From the NCBI RefSeq assembly GCF_020873895.1, contig NZ_JAHWGT010000037.1, forward strand, positions 1-64,000: a stretch of 64,000 bases of DNA, in the 5' to 3' direction. Below the pieces are notes generated by a model, which was given only the letters and a program-made list of their open reading frames with translations, searched no databases and was not told the origin of the DNA. Origin of the DNA: Streptomyces sp. DH12 (GTDB lineage: Bacteria; Actinomycetota; Actinomycetes; Streptomycetales; Streptomycetaceae). Each line of letters starts with the position of its first letter. The first letter of the stretch is position 1. Below, in pieces: positions 1-9,346 of the stretch. Position numbers and translations under genes: made by a program.

Positions 1-545
1 CCGTCGAGGCGCTCCTCCTGGCCGGAGGCCAGCGCACCGCCCGGCGCAACGCCTGGACGTCCGTGCTGGAGGACCGCCGCCGCGCCCGCGCGCGGGTCGA
101 GGCGGAGCACGTACTGGAGGCCGCGGCCGTCCCGGTCCCAGACCAGGGCGGGGACGGCGAGGCAGAGCAGCGCCGTACGGACGACGACGCGCCCGAAGCC
201 GAGCCGCCGGCCGTCCTCGGCGATGACGCGCAGCCCCAGCAGCCGCTTGCCGGGGGTGGCGCCCAGGGTCCCGACGGTCAGCACGCCGAGGACGAAGAGC
301 ACGCCCAGGGCCCAGTTGCCCGACGCGTTCCAGTCACCTCCGGTGATCAGCCCGTATGCGATGAGCATGCACAGGGACCAGTCGACGAAGAGCGCCCCGA
401 ACCGGCGCCCGAGGGGGGCCACGGAGCCGGGCCCCTCCTCCGGCAGCCCGAGCCGCTCGCCCCGGTAGCCGAAGTCGGCGCCCATCTCCTCGGCCGCCGC
501 ACGCGGTCCCGAGAGCCACGATCCGATTGCTTGCCTGTTGTCCAC
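1..545 (-). CDS. RDD family membrane protein (C-terminus beyond window)
   Basis: Reading the minus strand from a GTG at 545 gives MDNRQAIGSWLSGPRAAAEE and an unbroken frame to the left edge, so the C-terminus is missing. A short soluble N-terminus (about 45 residues) is followed by an LGRRFGALFVDW segment, typical of the R-D signature of RDD proteins, then hydrophobic segments around the motif TLGATPGKRLLGLRV, another RDD hallmark. RDD proteins are small integral membrane proteins of uncertain function. The gene is divergent from glnA, with about 230 bp between the starts holding the GlnR box, so the two may share control. The start is chosen because this N-terminus looks like the one I know from Streptomyces homologues upstream of glnA. 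Confidence 0.8.
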   Translation of the reverse strand, partial: MDNRQAIGSWLSGPRAAAEEMGADFGYRGERLGLPEEGPGSVAPLGRRFGALFVDWSLCMLIAYGLITGGDWNASGNWALGVLFVLGVLTVGTLGATPGKRLLGLRVIAEDGRRLGFGRVVVRTALLCLAVPALVWDRDGRGLQYVLRLDPRAGAAAVLQHGRPGVAPGGALASGQEERLD

Positions 546-642
546 CCGTACACGGTACTGCGCCCCGCCCCGATCGGCCGGGCCCGGGTCGCCGCGGGTG
601 GCCGCCGCGCCCCGCCGCGCGGGGCCGCCGGGGCCGCGCCGG

Positions 643-680
643 TTAACTTGGGCGAAACAAATGGGTCATGCTTGAGAAAT
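643..680 (+). promoter_or_regulatory. GlnR-type operator upstream of glnA
   Basis: The sequence reads TTAAC-n6-GAAAC-n6-GTCAT-n6-GAAAT, which fits the four-box GlnR consensus gTnAc-n6-GaAAc repeated twice at 11-bp steps. GlnR is the OmpR-type nitrogen regulator of actinomycetes and is known to activate glnA in Streptomyces. The site ends 98 bp before the glnA start. The match is seen in the sequence; binding is inferred from the family. Confidence 0.85.
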
Positions 681-778
681 CACGCGTCCCTATGGTCGGG
701 TCCACCGTGTGCCACCGCACTGGCCGCACGACCGAGCTGCAACCCCGCCCTCCCCCGGGTGGGAGTAGGAGGAGTTGG

Positions 779-2188
779 ATGTTCCAGAACGCCGACGAGG
801 CCAAGAAGTTCATCAAGGACAACGACGTCAAGATGGTCGACGTCCGGTTCTGTGACCTCCCGGGAGTGATGCAGCACTTCACGATCCCGGCGACGGCGTT
901 CGACCCGTCCGAGGAGCTCGCGTTCGACGGTTCGTCCATCCGCGGCTTCCAGGCCATCCACGAGTCCGACATGGCGCTGCGCGCGGATCTGTCGACGGCG
1001 CGTCTCGACCCGTTCCGCCGGGACAAGACGCTGAACATCAACTTCTTCATCCACGACCCGATCACGGGCGAGCAGTACAGCCGCGACCCGCGCAACATCG
1101 CGAAGAAGGCCGAGGCGTACCTCGCCTCCACCGGCATCGCCGACACCGCGTTCTTCGGTCCCGAGGCCGAGTTCTACGTCTTCGACAGCGTCCGCTTCGC
1201 CACCTCCGCGAACGAGGGCTTCTACCACATCGACTCCGAGGCGGGCGCCTGGAACACCGGTGCGGTCGAGGACAACCGCGGCTACAAGGTCCGCTACAAG
1301 GGCGGCTACTTCCCGGCCCCGCCGGTCGACCACTTCGCCGACCTGCGCGCCGAGATCTCCCTGGAGCTGGAGAACGTCGGCCTCCAGGTCGAGCGCCAGC
1401 ACCACGAGGTCGGCACGGCCGGCCAGGCGGAGATCAACTACAAGTTCAACACGCTCCTCGCCGCCGCCGACGACCTGATGCTCTTCAAGTACATCGTGAA
1501 GAACGTCGCCTGGCGCAACGGCAAGACCGCGACCTTCATGCCGAAGCCGATCTTCGGCGACAACGGCTCGGGCATGCACGTCCACCAGTCCCTGTGGGCC
1601 GGCGGCGAGCCGCTCTTCTACGACGAGCAGGGCTACGCCGGCCTGTCGGACATGGCCCGCTACTACATCGGCGGCATCCTCAAGCACGCCCCGTCGCTGC
1701 TGGCGTTCACCAACCCGACGGTGAACTCCTACCACCGCCTCGTCCCCGGCTTCGAGGCCCCGGTCAACCTGGTGTACTCGCAGCGCAACCGCTCCGCCGC
1801 GATGCGCATCCCGATCACCGGCTCGAACCCGAAGGCCAAGCGCGTCGAGTTCCGCGCCCCGGACCCGTCCTCGAACCCGTACCTGGCGTTCTCGGCGCTG
1901 CTCCTCGCCGGCCTCGACGGCATCAAGAACAAGATCGAGCCCGCCGAGCCGATCGACAAGGACCTGTACGAGCTCGCCCCCGAGGAGCACGCGGGCGTCG
2001 CCCAGGTCCCGACGTCCCTCCCGGCGGTCCTCGACGCCCTGGAGGCGGACAACGAGTACCTCCAGGCGGGCGGCGTCTTCACGTCCGACCTGATCGAGAC
2101 GTGGATCGACTACAAGCGCACCAACGAGATCGCCCCGATCCAGCTGCGCCCGCACCCGCACGAGTTCGAGCTGTACTTCGACCTCTAG
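779..2188 (+). CDS. glnA: Glutamine synthetase type I
   Basis: 469 residues, the usual length of bacterial GSI-beta. The enzyme makes glutamine from glutamate, ammonia and ATP as a cytoplasmic dodecamer. Seen: the N-terminal [12 protein letters not shown], the beta-Grasp segment, the [15 protein letters not shown]/metal loop, and the adenylylation loop [10 protein letters not shown] with the modifiable tyrosine at residue 397, the position known from S. coelicolor. That tyrosine is the target of GlnE, encoded at 35.9-38.8 kb in this window. The ATG at 779 follows GGAGGAG with proper spacing; an in-frame upstream extension to 668 would run through the GlnR box and is not credible. A strong hairpin follows the stop codon. 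Confidence 0.98.
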   Translation: MFQNADEAKKFIKDNDVKMVDVRFCDLPGVMQHFTIPATAFDPSEELAFDGSSIRGFQAIHESDMALRADLSTARLDPFRRDKTLNINFFIHDPITGEQYSRDPRNIAKKAEAYLASTGIADTAFFGPEAEFYVFDSVRFATSANEGFYHIDSEAGAWNTGAVEDNRGYKVRYKGGYFPAPPVDHFADLRAEISLELENVGLQVERQHHEVGTAGQAEINYKFNTLLAAADDLMLFKYIVKNVAWRNGKTATFMPKPIFGDNGSGMHVHQSLWAGGEPLFYDEQGYAGLSDMARYYIGGILKHAPSLLAFTNPTVNSYHRLVPGFEAPVNLVYSQRNRSAAMRIPITGSNPKAKRVEFRAPDPSSNPYLAFSALLLAGLDGIKNKIEPAEPIDKDLYELAPEEHAGVAQVPTSLPAVLDALEADNEYLQAGGVFTSDLIETWIDYKRTNEIAPIQLRPHPHEFELYFDL

Positions 2189-2234
2189 AGCGCCCCGGGA
2201 CCGGCTGCTTCGGCCGGACCCCACCCGCGCTCGT

Positions 2235-2280
2235 GCCGCCGGCCGCGCCGTCCCCTGGAGGGGAGGGCGCGGCCGGCGGC
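2235..2280. terminator. Bidirectional terminator between glnA and the winged-helix gene
   Basis: A perfect 15-bp inverted repeat (2235-2249 with 2266-2280) encloses a second small palindrome (TCCCCTGGAGGGGA). It lies between the convergent stop codons of glnA and the gene ending at 2329, so it can serve both. Confidence 0.8.
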
Positions 2281-2328
2281 GTATCCGCGTCCCCGGGCGG
2301 GTGGCGTCACCGCCTGTCCGCGTCGCGG

Positions 2329-3606
2329 TCAGGCGGAGAGCTCGCGCTCCAGTGGGGTGCGGAAGCGGGGGGTGACGCGGGTGCCGTGCAGCCACGTGTG
2401 CAGGCGGGCGGCCTCCGCCTCCACGGCGGCGCGGGCTTCGGCGCCGGGGTCGGTCAGCAGGCGCCAGACCGGTTCGCCGTCCGGGCGCTGCGCCCAGCCG
2501 CCGACGACGCGGCCGTTCCACCAGACGGTGGGGCCGATGTTGCCGCTGCGGTCGAAGAGGGCCGGGCGGTGGTCCGGGTCCAGGTACCAGTCGCGCCCCC
2601 GCCAGCCCATGGCCGTCGGGTCCAGGGCGGGGAGCAGCGCCGCCCAGGGTTCGACGGTGGCCGGGGTGTCGGGGGCGTCGGGGGCGTCCGGGGTGGTGGC
2701 GTCGGGGGCTCGCACGTCGCCGTCCGTGACCGCGTCCGTGTCGGCGTCCGCGCCCGCGTCCGTGTCGGCCGGGAGGACATAGGCGGTCGTGGCGTCGTCA
2801 AGGGTGACCTCCTGCGCGGCGACGGCCGCCAGGGCCTTCCGGGCGTCGGTGACGCGCCAGCCGGTCCACCACGTCAGGTCGGCCTCCGTGGCCGGGCCGT
2901 GCGTGGCCAGCCAGCGGCGGGTCAGCGTCGCCCGTGCCTCGGCCGGCGGGAGGTCCGGGAGCGGTGGGGCGACGGCCCAGCGGAACCGGCTGGACGTCCA
3001 CCCGCCGAGCGGCCTGCTGCGCACCACCCGCCCCTCCGTGCCGAGGACCCGCAGCAGCCGGGACGAGACGGTCTGCTCCTGGGCGTGGGACGTGCCCGGC
3101 CCGTACGTGAACCGCTCCCGCAGGCGCGGCTCCTCGCGGGCCAGCTCGGTGGCCGTCGCCTCGCCGAGCCGCTCCAGCGCGGCGAGGGCGGCCCGCTCCA
3201 CCTCCGCCAGCCAGTCGGCGGTGAGGTCGCTGCCCGCGGTCACCTGCTTGAGGAACGAGGCGCGTTCGCGGGCGGCCACGGCGTGCGTGGTGGACGACTG
3301 GACCACCGGGGCGAGCGACGCCGGCACGACGAAGACCGTGTGGCGCATGCCGTGCATGCGGACCAGGGTGCGGTCCTCGTACAGCGCCCGCTCCATGGCG
3401 GGCACGGGGCCGTGCGGGGCGGCCTCGGGGGCGAGCCGGGCGCCGGCCGCCAGGTGGACGGTGGCGGGGTCGGTGCCGTGCAGGGCGGTCAGGGACGCCG
3501 CGACCTCCTCGACCGTCGCCGCACGGGCGGACGGTGCCAGGTGGTGGCGGAGCGCGAGGCGGGCGCGGCGCTGGTCGTCGGTGATGCGGGGACGGGCGTG
3601 GGCCAT
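2329..3606 (-). CDS. Winged-helix DNA-binding protein (HTH_42 / AlkZ-like family)
   Basis: 425 residues. The N-terminus (ITDDQRRARLALRHHLAP, then a block ending in LTALHGTDPATVHL) and the segment with RTLVRMHGMRHTVFVVP are typical of the HTH_42 family, which includes the DNA glycosylases AlkZ/YcaQ that unhook interstrand crosslinks. A central TSHAQEQTVSSRLLRVLGTEG region and the WAVAPPLPDLPP block also fit. An acidic, low-complexity insert of D/T/A/P repeats (about residues 270-310) separates the central and C-terminal blocks. Whether it is an active glycosylase cannot be settled here, because many actinobacterial members are uncharacterised. ATG at 3606; convergent with glnA. Confidence 0.8.
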   Translation of the reverse strand: MAHARPRITDDQRRARLALRHHLAPSARAATVEEVAASLTALHGTDPATVHLAAGARLAPEAAPHGPVPAMERALYEDRTLVRMHGMRHTVFVVPASLAPVVQSSTTHAVAARERASFLKQVTAGSDLTADWLAEVERAALAALERLGEATATELAREEPRLRERFTYGPGTSHAQEQTVSSRLLRVLGTEGRVVRSRPLGGWTSSRFRWAVAPPLPDLPPAEARATLTRRWLATHGPATEADLTWWTGWRVTDARKALAAVAAQEVTLDDATTAYVLPADTDAGADADTDAVTDGDVRAPDATTPDAPDAPDTPATVEPWAALLPALDPTAMGWRGRDWYLDPDHRPALFDRSGNIGPTVWWNGRVVGGWAQRPDGEPVWRLLTDPGAEARAAVEAEAARLHTWLHGTRVTPRFRTPLERELSA

Positions 3607-3843
3607 GGGACGACCGTAGCCGCCGGGGCGGGCCGCCCGCTGACGGGGCGGGGTGAACTGGTGTGGCGGGTACGGGCGGTGGCGACCGCCGGGGCTGGTG
3701 GGGGGTCGGGGCGCGCGGGACGGGGGCGGGGCTGTGGAGCGGTACGGCCGTGCGGGCCGTACCGCCCTGCGGGCCGTACCGTGCCGTCCCGCCCCGCGCC
3801 GGGCTGCCGGCACGGGGCGGGACGGGGGCGGGCGCGGGCGGGT

Positions 3844-4119
3844 CTAGCGGCCCGAGCGGATCAGCGAGCGGACCATCCGGCACGTCGCGTCCGACGGCGG
3901 GTGCACGCCGAGGTGCTGCGCCGTGTTCCGTATGGTCCGGTCGTCGGCCTTCGAGGCGATGTACACGCCCGAGTCGAGCAGGGCGATCGCCAGGCGCATG
4001 GCCTTCAGGCGGCGGTTGTGGGACACGTACCACTCGCGCGGCCGGCCGGCCGGGAGCGGCTGCTTCCGCAGGGGCTTCCAGGGTTCGAGGGGCAGTGGCG
4101 TGACGGTGGCGACGGCCAT
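3844..4119 (-). CDS. Small conserved protein, function unknown
   Basis: 91 residues, starting MAVATVTPLPLEPWKPLRKQ, preceded by AGGAGG six bases before the ATG. The body (REWYVSHNRRLKAMRLAIALLDSGVYIASKADDRTIRNTAQHLGVHPPSDATCRMVRSL) is basic and largely helical and has no membrane segment. The HLGVHPPSDATCRMV part resembles a helix-turn-helix, but I recognise no named family. Divergent from the ArsC-like gene at 4253. Confidence 0.75.
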   Translation of the reverse strand: MAVATVTPLPLEPWKPLRKQPLPAGRPREWYVSHNRRLKAMRLAIALLDSGVYIASKADDRTIRNTAQHLGVHPPSDATCRMVRSLIRSGR

Positions 4120-4252
4120 CGGCGACCTCCTGGTACGCGGTGTGAGGGGCCTCCCCCGGACCCTCACTGACTGCCTCCATCCTACCGGCGGGCACTGACA
4201 ATCGGCCCTGGCCAGACGGGCTTTGCAGGGCCGGCGCGGGTACCGTTGCGGT

Positions 4253-4615
4253 ATGGAGATCTGGATCAACCCCGCCTGTTCCAAGTGCCGCGGCGCCCTT
4301 CGGCTGCTCGACGAGGAGGGCGCCGACTACACGGTCCGCCGGTACCTGGAGGACGTGCCGTCCGCCGCCGAGATCCGTGCCGTGCTGGACCGGCTCGGGC
4401 TGGAGCCGTGGGACATCACCCGCACCGGGGAGGCCGCCGCGAAGGAGCTCGGCGTGCGGGACTGGGAGCGTGACGAGGGGTCACGGGAGCGGTGGATCGA
4501 GGCGCTCGTCGCGCACCCGAAGCTCATCCAACGGCCGATCATCACCGCCGACGACGGCACGGCGGTCGTGGGCCGGTCGGAGGAGGCCGTCCGGGACGCC
4601 CTGTCCCGGTCGTAG
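4253..4615 (+). CDS. ArsC/Spx-family thioredoxin-fold protein
   Basis: 120 residues. It begins MEIWINPACSKCRGALRLL, the ArsC/Spx CxxC active-site segment on a thioredoxin fold, followed by the cis-proline block KLIQRPIITADDGTAVVGR found in all ArsC-like proteins. Arsenate reductases of this type use glutathione or glutaredoxin. Without ars neighbours, a general YfgD/Spx-like redox or regulatory role is equally possible. The ATG at 4253 is chosen because the family starts directly at the first beta strand; the longer frame from 4223 has no support. Confidence 0.85.
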   Translation: MEIWINPACSKCRGALRLLDEEGADYTVRRYLEDVPSAAEIRAVLDRLGLEPWDITRTGEAAAKELGVRDWERDEGSRERWIEALVAHPKLIQRPIITADDGTAVVGRSEEAVRDALSRS

Positions 4616-4813
4616 GCCGGTCGCCGGTGCGGCGCCGTGGGCCGGGCCGTGGGCCGGGGGGCAAGGCGGGCTTCAGGCGGGCTTGGGTGGCCTTGAGGTG
4701 CTCTTGGGGCGGGGGCTGAGCGGGTCCGGGGCGCCACCCGTACACAGGGGCGACGCGCCATCGACCGATCCGGCCCCCGCCTTCCCGGGCGGCCGGGGGA
4801 ACAGGAGCCCCTC

Positions 4814-5488
4814 GTGTCACGCAAGAAGACCCTCAGCCGCAACAGGAAGCTGGCCCTCCTCGTCGGCACGGCCGTGCTGACGGGCGGTGCGGCGGTCGTG
4901 CTGACCGGTACCGGCCAGGCGTCCGCGGCCTGTGACGGGCTGGCCACCGCCCTGCGGAACAACGAGCAGTTCATCGCCGGCCAGCGGGCCCGGCCGGACG
5001 CCCGGTCGGAGGCGCGGATCGCCAACCGGCTCGCGGTGGTCGAGGAGATCCGGCGCAAGCAGGCGGCCGCCGGGTGCGACACCGGCGGCGCACAGGCGGG
5101 CGGCACACAGGAAGGCGGCGCAGAGGCGAGCGGCGGGCCGGTGGCCGTGGGGCGGTCGGGAGGGACCGGCGCCGACGCGGGTACCGGTGCCGGCACGGAC
5201 GCGGGTGACTCCGGCGGGCAGCAGCCGCCCGCACGGGGCGGCGAGGTGGTGTGCGCCGGGTCCACCGTCACGCTCTCCGGCGAGGCCGGCGCCCCCGCCG
5301 CGTCCAGCGACCGCTTCCCCGCCGGTACGCGGCTGAAGGTCACCAACCTCGACAACGGCAGGTCCACCACCGTGGAGGTCACCTCGCCCTCCGGCAGCTG
5401 CGTCCTGCTGAACGCGGCGGCCTTCGAGCAGGTGCGCGAGCCCGGCAAGTTCCTCATCCGCGAGGCTCGCGTCGAGCGCGTCGGCTAG
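4814..5488 (+). CDS. Secreted protein with RlpA/DPBB-like C-terminal domain
   Basis: 224 residues from a GTG. A signal peptide (MSRKKTLSRNRKLALLVGTA..., cleavage near GQASA-A at about residue 37) precedes a short helical domain with two cysteines (ACDGL and AAAGC) and a glycine/alanine-rich linker. The C-terminal 90 residues (FPAGTRLKVTNLDNGRSTTV, then a VLLNAAAFEQV block) look like a double-psi beta-barrel of the RlpA kind, which binds or cuts peptidoglycan. Catalytic residues were not confirmed, so cell-wall binding is inference. Its stop overlaps that of the convergent oxidoreductase by 4 bp. Confidence 0.75.
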   Translation: MSRKKTLSRNRKLALLVGTAVLTGGAAVVLTGTGQASAACDGLATALRNNEQFIAGQRARPDARSEARIANRLAVVEEIRRKQAAAGCDTGGAQAGGTQEGGAEASGGPVAVGRSGGTGADAGTGAGTDAGDSGGQQPPARGGEVVCAGSTVTLSGEAGAPAASSDRFPAGTRLKVTNLDNGRSTTVEVTSPSGSCVLLNAAAFEQVREPGKFLIREARVERVG

Positions 5489-6399
5489 GGGGCGTCCGGG
5501 GCCGCGGGGGTCCAGGCCGACGCGAGGGCCTCGGCCTCCGCCAGGATCTCCGTCAGGCGCAGCCCGAACCGCGCGTCGCACGCGTGGGGCTCCCCGGTGC
5601 GGGCCGCGGCGAGCAGCGCGTCCACGGCGGTCGTGTACGAGCCGACCGCGTCGCCCCAGCGGGGCATCGCCGCCCGCCCTCGCTCGCCGAAGAGCGTGAG
5701 CCCCGCCTCCGCCGCCGCCTCCGGGGCGCTCAGCGTCATGGTGAGGGCGCTGCCCGCGCCGGAGGCGTGGCGAAGGGAGAGGTGGCGGGTGTCGTGGGGG
5801 CCCGTGGCGACCGCGATGTCCGTCACGTCGCCGAGGACCGGCAGCAGCACCGACAGCAGGTGCGGGCCGACGTCCCACAGGGCGCCCTTCTCCCGCCGCC
5901 ACGGGGAGGCCGCGTACGCGCTGGTGGAGCCGGGTGAGAAGAGCGCGCCGAGCCAGTGTCCCCGGGCGAGGAACCAGCCGCCGGCCGCCGCCTGCTCGTC
6001 GATCCACGCGGCGGTGTCCGCCGCGAACCGCAGGGTGCAGAACACCACGGACGCGACCTGGGCCTTCTCCGCGGCCAACGCGACCTCCCGGGCGGCCGCG
6101 ACGGTCGTGGCGACCGGCTTGTCGAGCAGGAGGTGGCAGCCGGCCGCCGCGGCCCGCGCGGCGAGCGGCGCCTGTACGTCGGGCGGCAGCGCGCACGCCA
6201 CGGCGTCGCTCGCGGCGAACAGGGCGTCGACGTCGTCGTACGCCCGCGTGCCGTGCGCCGCGGCCAGCTCGGCGGCCGCGTCGGGGCGCCGCCCCCACAC
6301 GCCGGTGAACTCCGCGCCGGGGTGCGCCGCCAGGGCGGGGGCGTGGGTGCGGGCGGCCCAGGGGCCGGTGCCGAGGAGGCCGATGCGTACCGTGTCCAT
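5485..6399 (-). CDS. Gfo/Idh/MocA-family NAD(P)-dependent oxidoreductase
   Basis: 304 residues. The Rossmann fingerprint IGLLGTGPWAARTHAPALA is at the N-terminus, with DKPVATT (the family EKP motif with D for E) near residue 93. A C-terminal alpha/beta domain contains DVGPHLLSVLLPVLG, where the family has its catalytic GxHxxD-like helix. These proteins oxidise or reduce sugars and related compounds; the substrate cannot be told. Standalone gene between the DPBB protein and glnII. Confidence 0.85.
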   Translation of the reverse strand: MDTVRIGLLGTGPWAARTHAPALAAHPGAEFTGVWGRRPDAAAELAAAHGTRAYDDVDALFAASDAVACALPPDVQAPLAARAAAAGCHLLLDKPVATTVAAAREVALAAEKAQVASVVFCTLRFAADTAAWIDEQAAAGGWFLARGHWLGALFSPGSTSAYAASPWRREKGALWDVGPHLLSVLLPVLGDVTDIAVATGPHDTRHLSLRHASGAGSALTMTLSAPEAAAEAGLTLFGERGRAAMPRWGDAVGSYTTAVDALLAAARTGEPHACDARFGLRLTEILAEAEALASAWTPAAPDAP

Positions 6400-6528
6400 A
6401 CCCGCCAGTCTGCCCGCACCCGGCGGCCCGCACCGGACCGGGTCCCGTCCCCGGGCGGGCGGGGCGCGGGGCCGGCCCGGGGGCGGGGCGCGGCGCGCAC
6501 GGCGGGGCCGGGTGGGCCGGAGAGCGGG

Positions 6529-6566
6529 GTAACACGTGGTTCACACACGGGCAACCGTCGGGAAAC
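6529..6566 (+). promoter_or_regulatory. GlnR-type operator upstream of glnII
   Basis: GTAAC-n6-TTCAC-n6-GCAAC-n6-GAAAC, four boxes at 11-bp steps as in the GlnR consensus; the second box is the weakest. It ends 55 bp before the GTG of glnII. GlnR control of glnII is established in S. coelicolor. Confidence 0.8.
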
Positions 6567-6621
6567 CGCCCGTTGACAGGCTGCGCGGCATACCGCTGCA
6601 CCCGCGAAGGATGAGGCCCCC

Positions 6622-7659
6622 GTGACCACCATCAAGGCTGAGTACATCTGGATCGACGGCACCGAGCCGACCGCCAAGCTGCGCTCGAAGACGAGGATAC
6701 TGACCGGCTCCGCCCCCGCCGGCGTCGCCGACCTGCCCGTCTGGGGCTTCGACGGGTCCAGCACCAACCAGGCCGAGGGCCACGCCTCCGACCGCGTCCT
6801 GAAGCCGGTCTTCTCCTGCCCCGACCCGATCCGCAGCGGTGACGACATCCTCGTCCTGTGCGAGGTCCTCAACACGGACATGACGCCGCACGCGTCCAAC
6901 ACGCGCGCCGCGCTGGCCGAGGTCGAGGAGCGGTTCGGCGCGCAGGAGCCGATCTTCGGCATCGAGCAGGAGTACACCTTCTTCAAGGGTGCCCGCCCGC
7001 TCGGCTTCCCCGAGGGCGGCTTCCCGGCCGCGCAGGGCGGCTACTACTGCGGGGTCGGCTCGGACGAGATCTTCGGCCGTGACGTCGTCGAGGCGCACCT
7101 GGAGAACTGCCTCCGGGCGGGCCTGGGCATCTCGGGCATCAACGCCGAGGTCATGCCCGGCCAGTGGGAGTTCCAGGTCGGCCCGCTGGCGCCGCTGGAG
7201 GTCTCCGACCAGCTGTGGGTCGCCCGCTGGCTGCTCTACCGCACCGCCGAGGACTTCGGCGTCTCCGCCACCCTCGACCCCAAGCCGGTCAAGGGCGACT
7301 GGAACGGCGCCGGCGCGCACACCAACTTCTCCACCAAGGCGATGCGCGAGGGCTACGACGCGATCCTCACCGCGTGCGAGGCGCTGGGCGAGGGCTCCAA
7401 GCCGATGGACCACGTCAAGAACTACGGCGCCGGCATCGACGACCGCCTGACCGGTCTGCACGAGACCGCCCCGTGGAACGAGTACAGCTACGGCGTCTCG
7501 GACCGCGGCGCCTCGGTCCGCATCCCGTGGCAGGTCGAGAAGGACGGCAAGGGCTACATCGAGGACCGCCGCCCGAACGCCAACGTCGACCCGTACACGG
7601 TGACCCGCCTCCTGGTGGACACCTGCTGCTCCGCGCTGGAGAAGGCCGGCCAGGTCTGA
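6622..7659 (+). CDS. glnII: Glutamine synthetase type II (eukaryote-like)
   Basis: 345 residues, the usual GSII length and much shorter than GSI. Seen: AEYIWIDGTEPTAKLRSKTR, the WGFDGSSTNQA block, FGIEQEYTFF (metal-binding glutamates), PGQWEFQVGP and NGAGAHTNFSTK, all GSII hallmarks. No adenylylation loop is present, so GlnE does not control it. The enzyme is an octamer that makes glutamine and is heat-labile in Streptomyces. The GTG start is preceded by GAGG, and a GlnR box lies in front. A perfect 17-bp hairpin follows the stop. Confidence 0.97.
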   Translation: MTTIKAEYIWIDGTEPTAKLRSKTRILTGSAPAGVADLPVWGFDGSSTNQAEGHASDRVLKPVFSCPDPIRSGDDILVLCEVLNTDMTPHASNTRAALAEVEERFGAQEPIFGIEQEYTFFKGARPLGFPEGGFPAAQGGYYCGVGSDEIFGRDVVEAHLENCLRAGLGISGINAEVMPGQWEFQVGPLAPLEVSDQLWVARWLLYRTAEDFGVSATLDPKPVKGDWNGAGAHTNFSTKAMREGYDAILTACEALGEGSKPMDHVKNYGAGIDDRLTGLHETAPWNEYSYGVSDRGASVRIPWQVEKDGKGYIEDRRPNANVDPYTVTRLLVDTCCSALEKAGQV

Positions 7660-7690
7660 GGGCGCGCGGCCCGGGGCCCGTCCGTACGCG

Positions 7691-7730
7691 GGGAGCGCCC
7701 CCACCGGAACCGTCCGGTGGGGGCGCTCCC
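7691..7730. terminator. Terminator between glnII and the PepSY gene
   Basis: A perfect 17-bp stem (7691-7707 with 7714-7730) with a 6-base loop lies between the convergent stops of glnII and the PepSY protein. It can act in both directions. Confidence 0.9.
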
Positions 7731-7763
7731 CTGTCGTCGCCGTTCTCGCGCCGGTCCGCCGGC

Positions 7764-9284
7764 TCAGGCGGTGCCGGTGCCGGTGCCGGTGGCGCTGCCG
7801 GCTCCGGTGCCGGTGCCGTTGGTGCGCCGTCGGCGGCGGGAGACAGCCGAGCGGGTGGCGTCGACCGCGAGGAAGGCCGCCAGGCTCAGGCCGAGCAGCG
7901 GCACGAACCAGCCGACCAGGGCCGTGCCCGCCGCGATCGGCAGCAGGAGCGGCGCGGGGACGCGGCGCCAGGTGCCGGGCGCCACCGGGCGGCCCGGGCG
8001 GCGCAGCCACCACATGCGGTAGCCCCACAGGACCAGCAGGACCAGGGCGAGCGCGAGCGCCGCGAGGGCCAACTGGTTGGCGAGGCCGAAGAGGACGCCG
8101 GTGTGGGCGTCGATGCCGAAGCGGGTCAGCTTGGCGAGGAGGGGGTGGTCGGCGAACCGCAGGGTGTCGATGACCTCGCCGGTCGCCGGGTCGACCGCGG
8201 CCTGGTCGAGGTGGACGGGGAACCGCGTGTCGGTCTCCTTGACCACGTACCCCTTGCCGTCGGCGGGCAGCGTGACGGCGATCCGGCCGTCGACGCCCAC
8301 CGCGCGGGCCGCCTCCACCGCCCGGTCCACACCGACGTCGGCGCCGTGCACGGCCGGAGCGGCGGCGTCGTGGCCGGCGCCGTGGCCCTCGTGCGCGTCG
8401 CCGCCGGCAGCCGGGGCGCCGGCCAGGGCGGCGGAGACGGTGGGCGTGGCGCCGCCCAACTGCTCCCGTACGGAGGCGATGTTCTCGCCCGCGTACGTCG
8501 ACCAGGTCAGGCCGGTGGCCGACAGGCCGAGCAGGCCGGCGCAGGCCCAGAGGCCGACGGAGCCGTGCCAGGACAGGGTGCGGCGGCGGGAGCGGGGGCC
8601 GCCCTCCGGCAGGAGGAGGGTCCTGGCGCGGCGGGCGGTGCGTCTGCGGCCGATCCACAGCAGCAGCCCGCCGAGGGCGACGACCCACAGCCAGCTGGCG
8701 GCCAGTTCGCTGTAGAGGCGGCCAGGCTCGCCCAGGTGCAGGTCGCGGTGGAGCTCGTCCAGCCAGGTGCGCAGGGGGAGGGCGCCGGAGCTGCCGTAGC
8801 TGGGCAGGGCGCCGCGCACCCGGGCGGTGTACGGGTCGACGAAGACGGCGAGGGACTTGCCCTCCTCGACCCCGGGGCCGCTCATGAGCACCCGGGTGGT
8901 GGCGCCCTCCTCGGGGGCGGGCCAGACGGCGGTCACAGTGGCGTCCGGGTGGGCGCGGCGGGCGGACTCGACCTGCTCGGCGAGGGGCAGCACGCGCTCG
9001 CCCACGGGGACTTCCAGCTCGTTGCGGTAGACGACCTTCTCGGCCTGGAAGGACAGCGCGTAGAGCAGCCCGCTGGCCGCGGCGACCAGCAGGAAGGGGG
9101 CTATGAGCAGGCCCGCGTGGAAGTGGAGGCGCAGGACCAGGGGGCGCAGGGCGCTCCAGGTGCCGCCCCGGGCGGGGGCGGCGGGGCGGGGCTCGCGCTC
9201 ATGGGATTCGGGCTCGCGGGATTGGGGCTCGCGGGGTTCGGGCTCGCGGGGTTCGGGGGGTTGCGAGGGCGTCTGTGTGCGCAT
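7764..9284 (-). CDS. PepSY-associated transmembrane protein (PiuB-like)
   Basis: 506 residues. A proline/glutamate repeat N-terminus is followed by LRLHFHAGLLIAPFLLVAAASGLLYAL, the first helix of PepSY-TM proteins with its paired histidines. Then come a PepSY-like extracellular domain (FVDPYTARVRGALP, LDELHRDLHLGEPG), a second helix pair and a final pair near residues 415-470. A histidine-rich loop (GGDAHEGHGAGHDAAAPAVHGAD) suggests metal binding. Homologues are linked to iron or copper uptake or reduction; the direction of transport is not known. The C-terminus is a GT-repeat tail. The neighbour at 9347 is a second His-rich membrane protein, 62 bp upstream, and the two may form one operon. 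Confidence 0.85.
   Translation of the reverse strand: MRTQTPSQPPEPREPEPREPQSREPESHEREPRPAAPARGGTWSALRPLVLRLHFHAGLLIAPFLLVAAASGLLYALSFQAEKVVYRNELEVPVGERVLPLAEQVESARRAHPDATVTAVWPAPEEGATTRVLMSGPGVEEGKSLAVFVDPYTARVRGALPSYGSSGALPLRTWLDELHRDLHLGEPGRLYSELAASWLWVVALGGLLLWIGRRRTARRARTLLLPEGGPRSRRRTLSWHGSVGLWACAGLLGLSATGLTWSTYAGENIASVREQLGGATPTVSAALAGAPAAGGDAHEGHGAGHDAAAPAVHGADVGVDRAVEAARAVGVDGRIAVTLPADGKGYVVKETDTRFPVHLDQAAVDPATGEVIDTLRFADHPLLAKLTRFGIDAHTGVLFGLANQLALAALALALVLLVLWGYRMWWLRRPGRPVAPGTWRRVPAPLLLPIAAGTALVGWFVPLLGLSLAAFLAVDATRSAVSRRRRRTNGTGTGAGSATGTGTGTA
9196..9262 (-). repeat. Degenerate tandem repeat encoding EPREP units
   Basis: Units close to GGCTCGCGGGGTTC recur about four to five times and encode the PEPREPEPREPQSREPES tail at the start of the PepSY protein. 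This looks like slippage expansion in a disordered region. Confidence 0.6.
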
Positions 9285-9346
9285 GGGTGTCCTCGGTGTC
9301 GGCGCGGTGACCGCGGTGTGGGGGCAGGGCTGACCGGCCCCCCGGG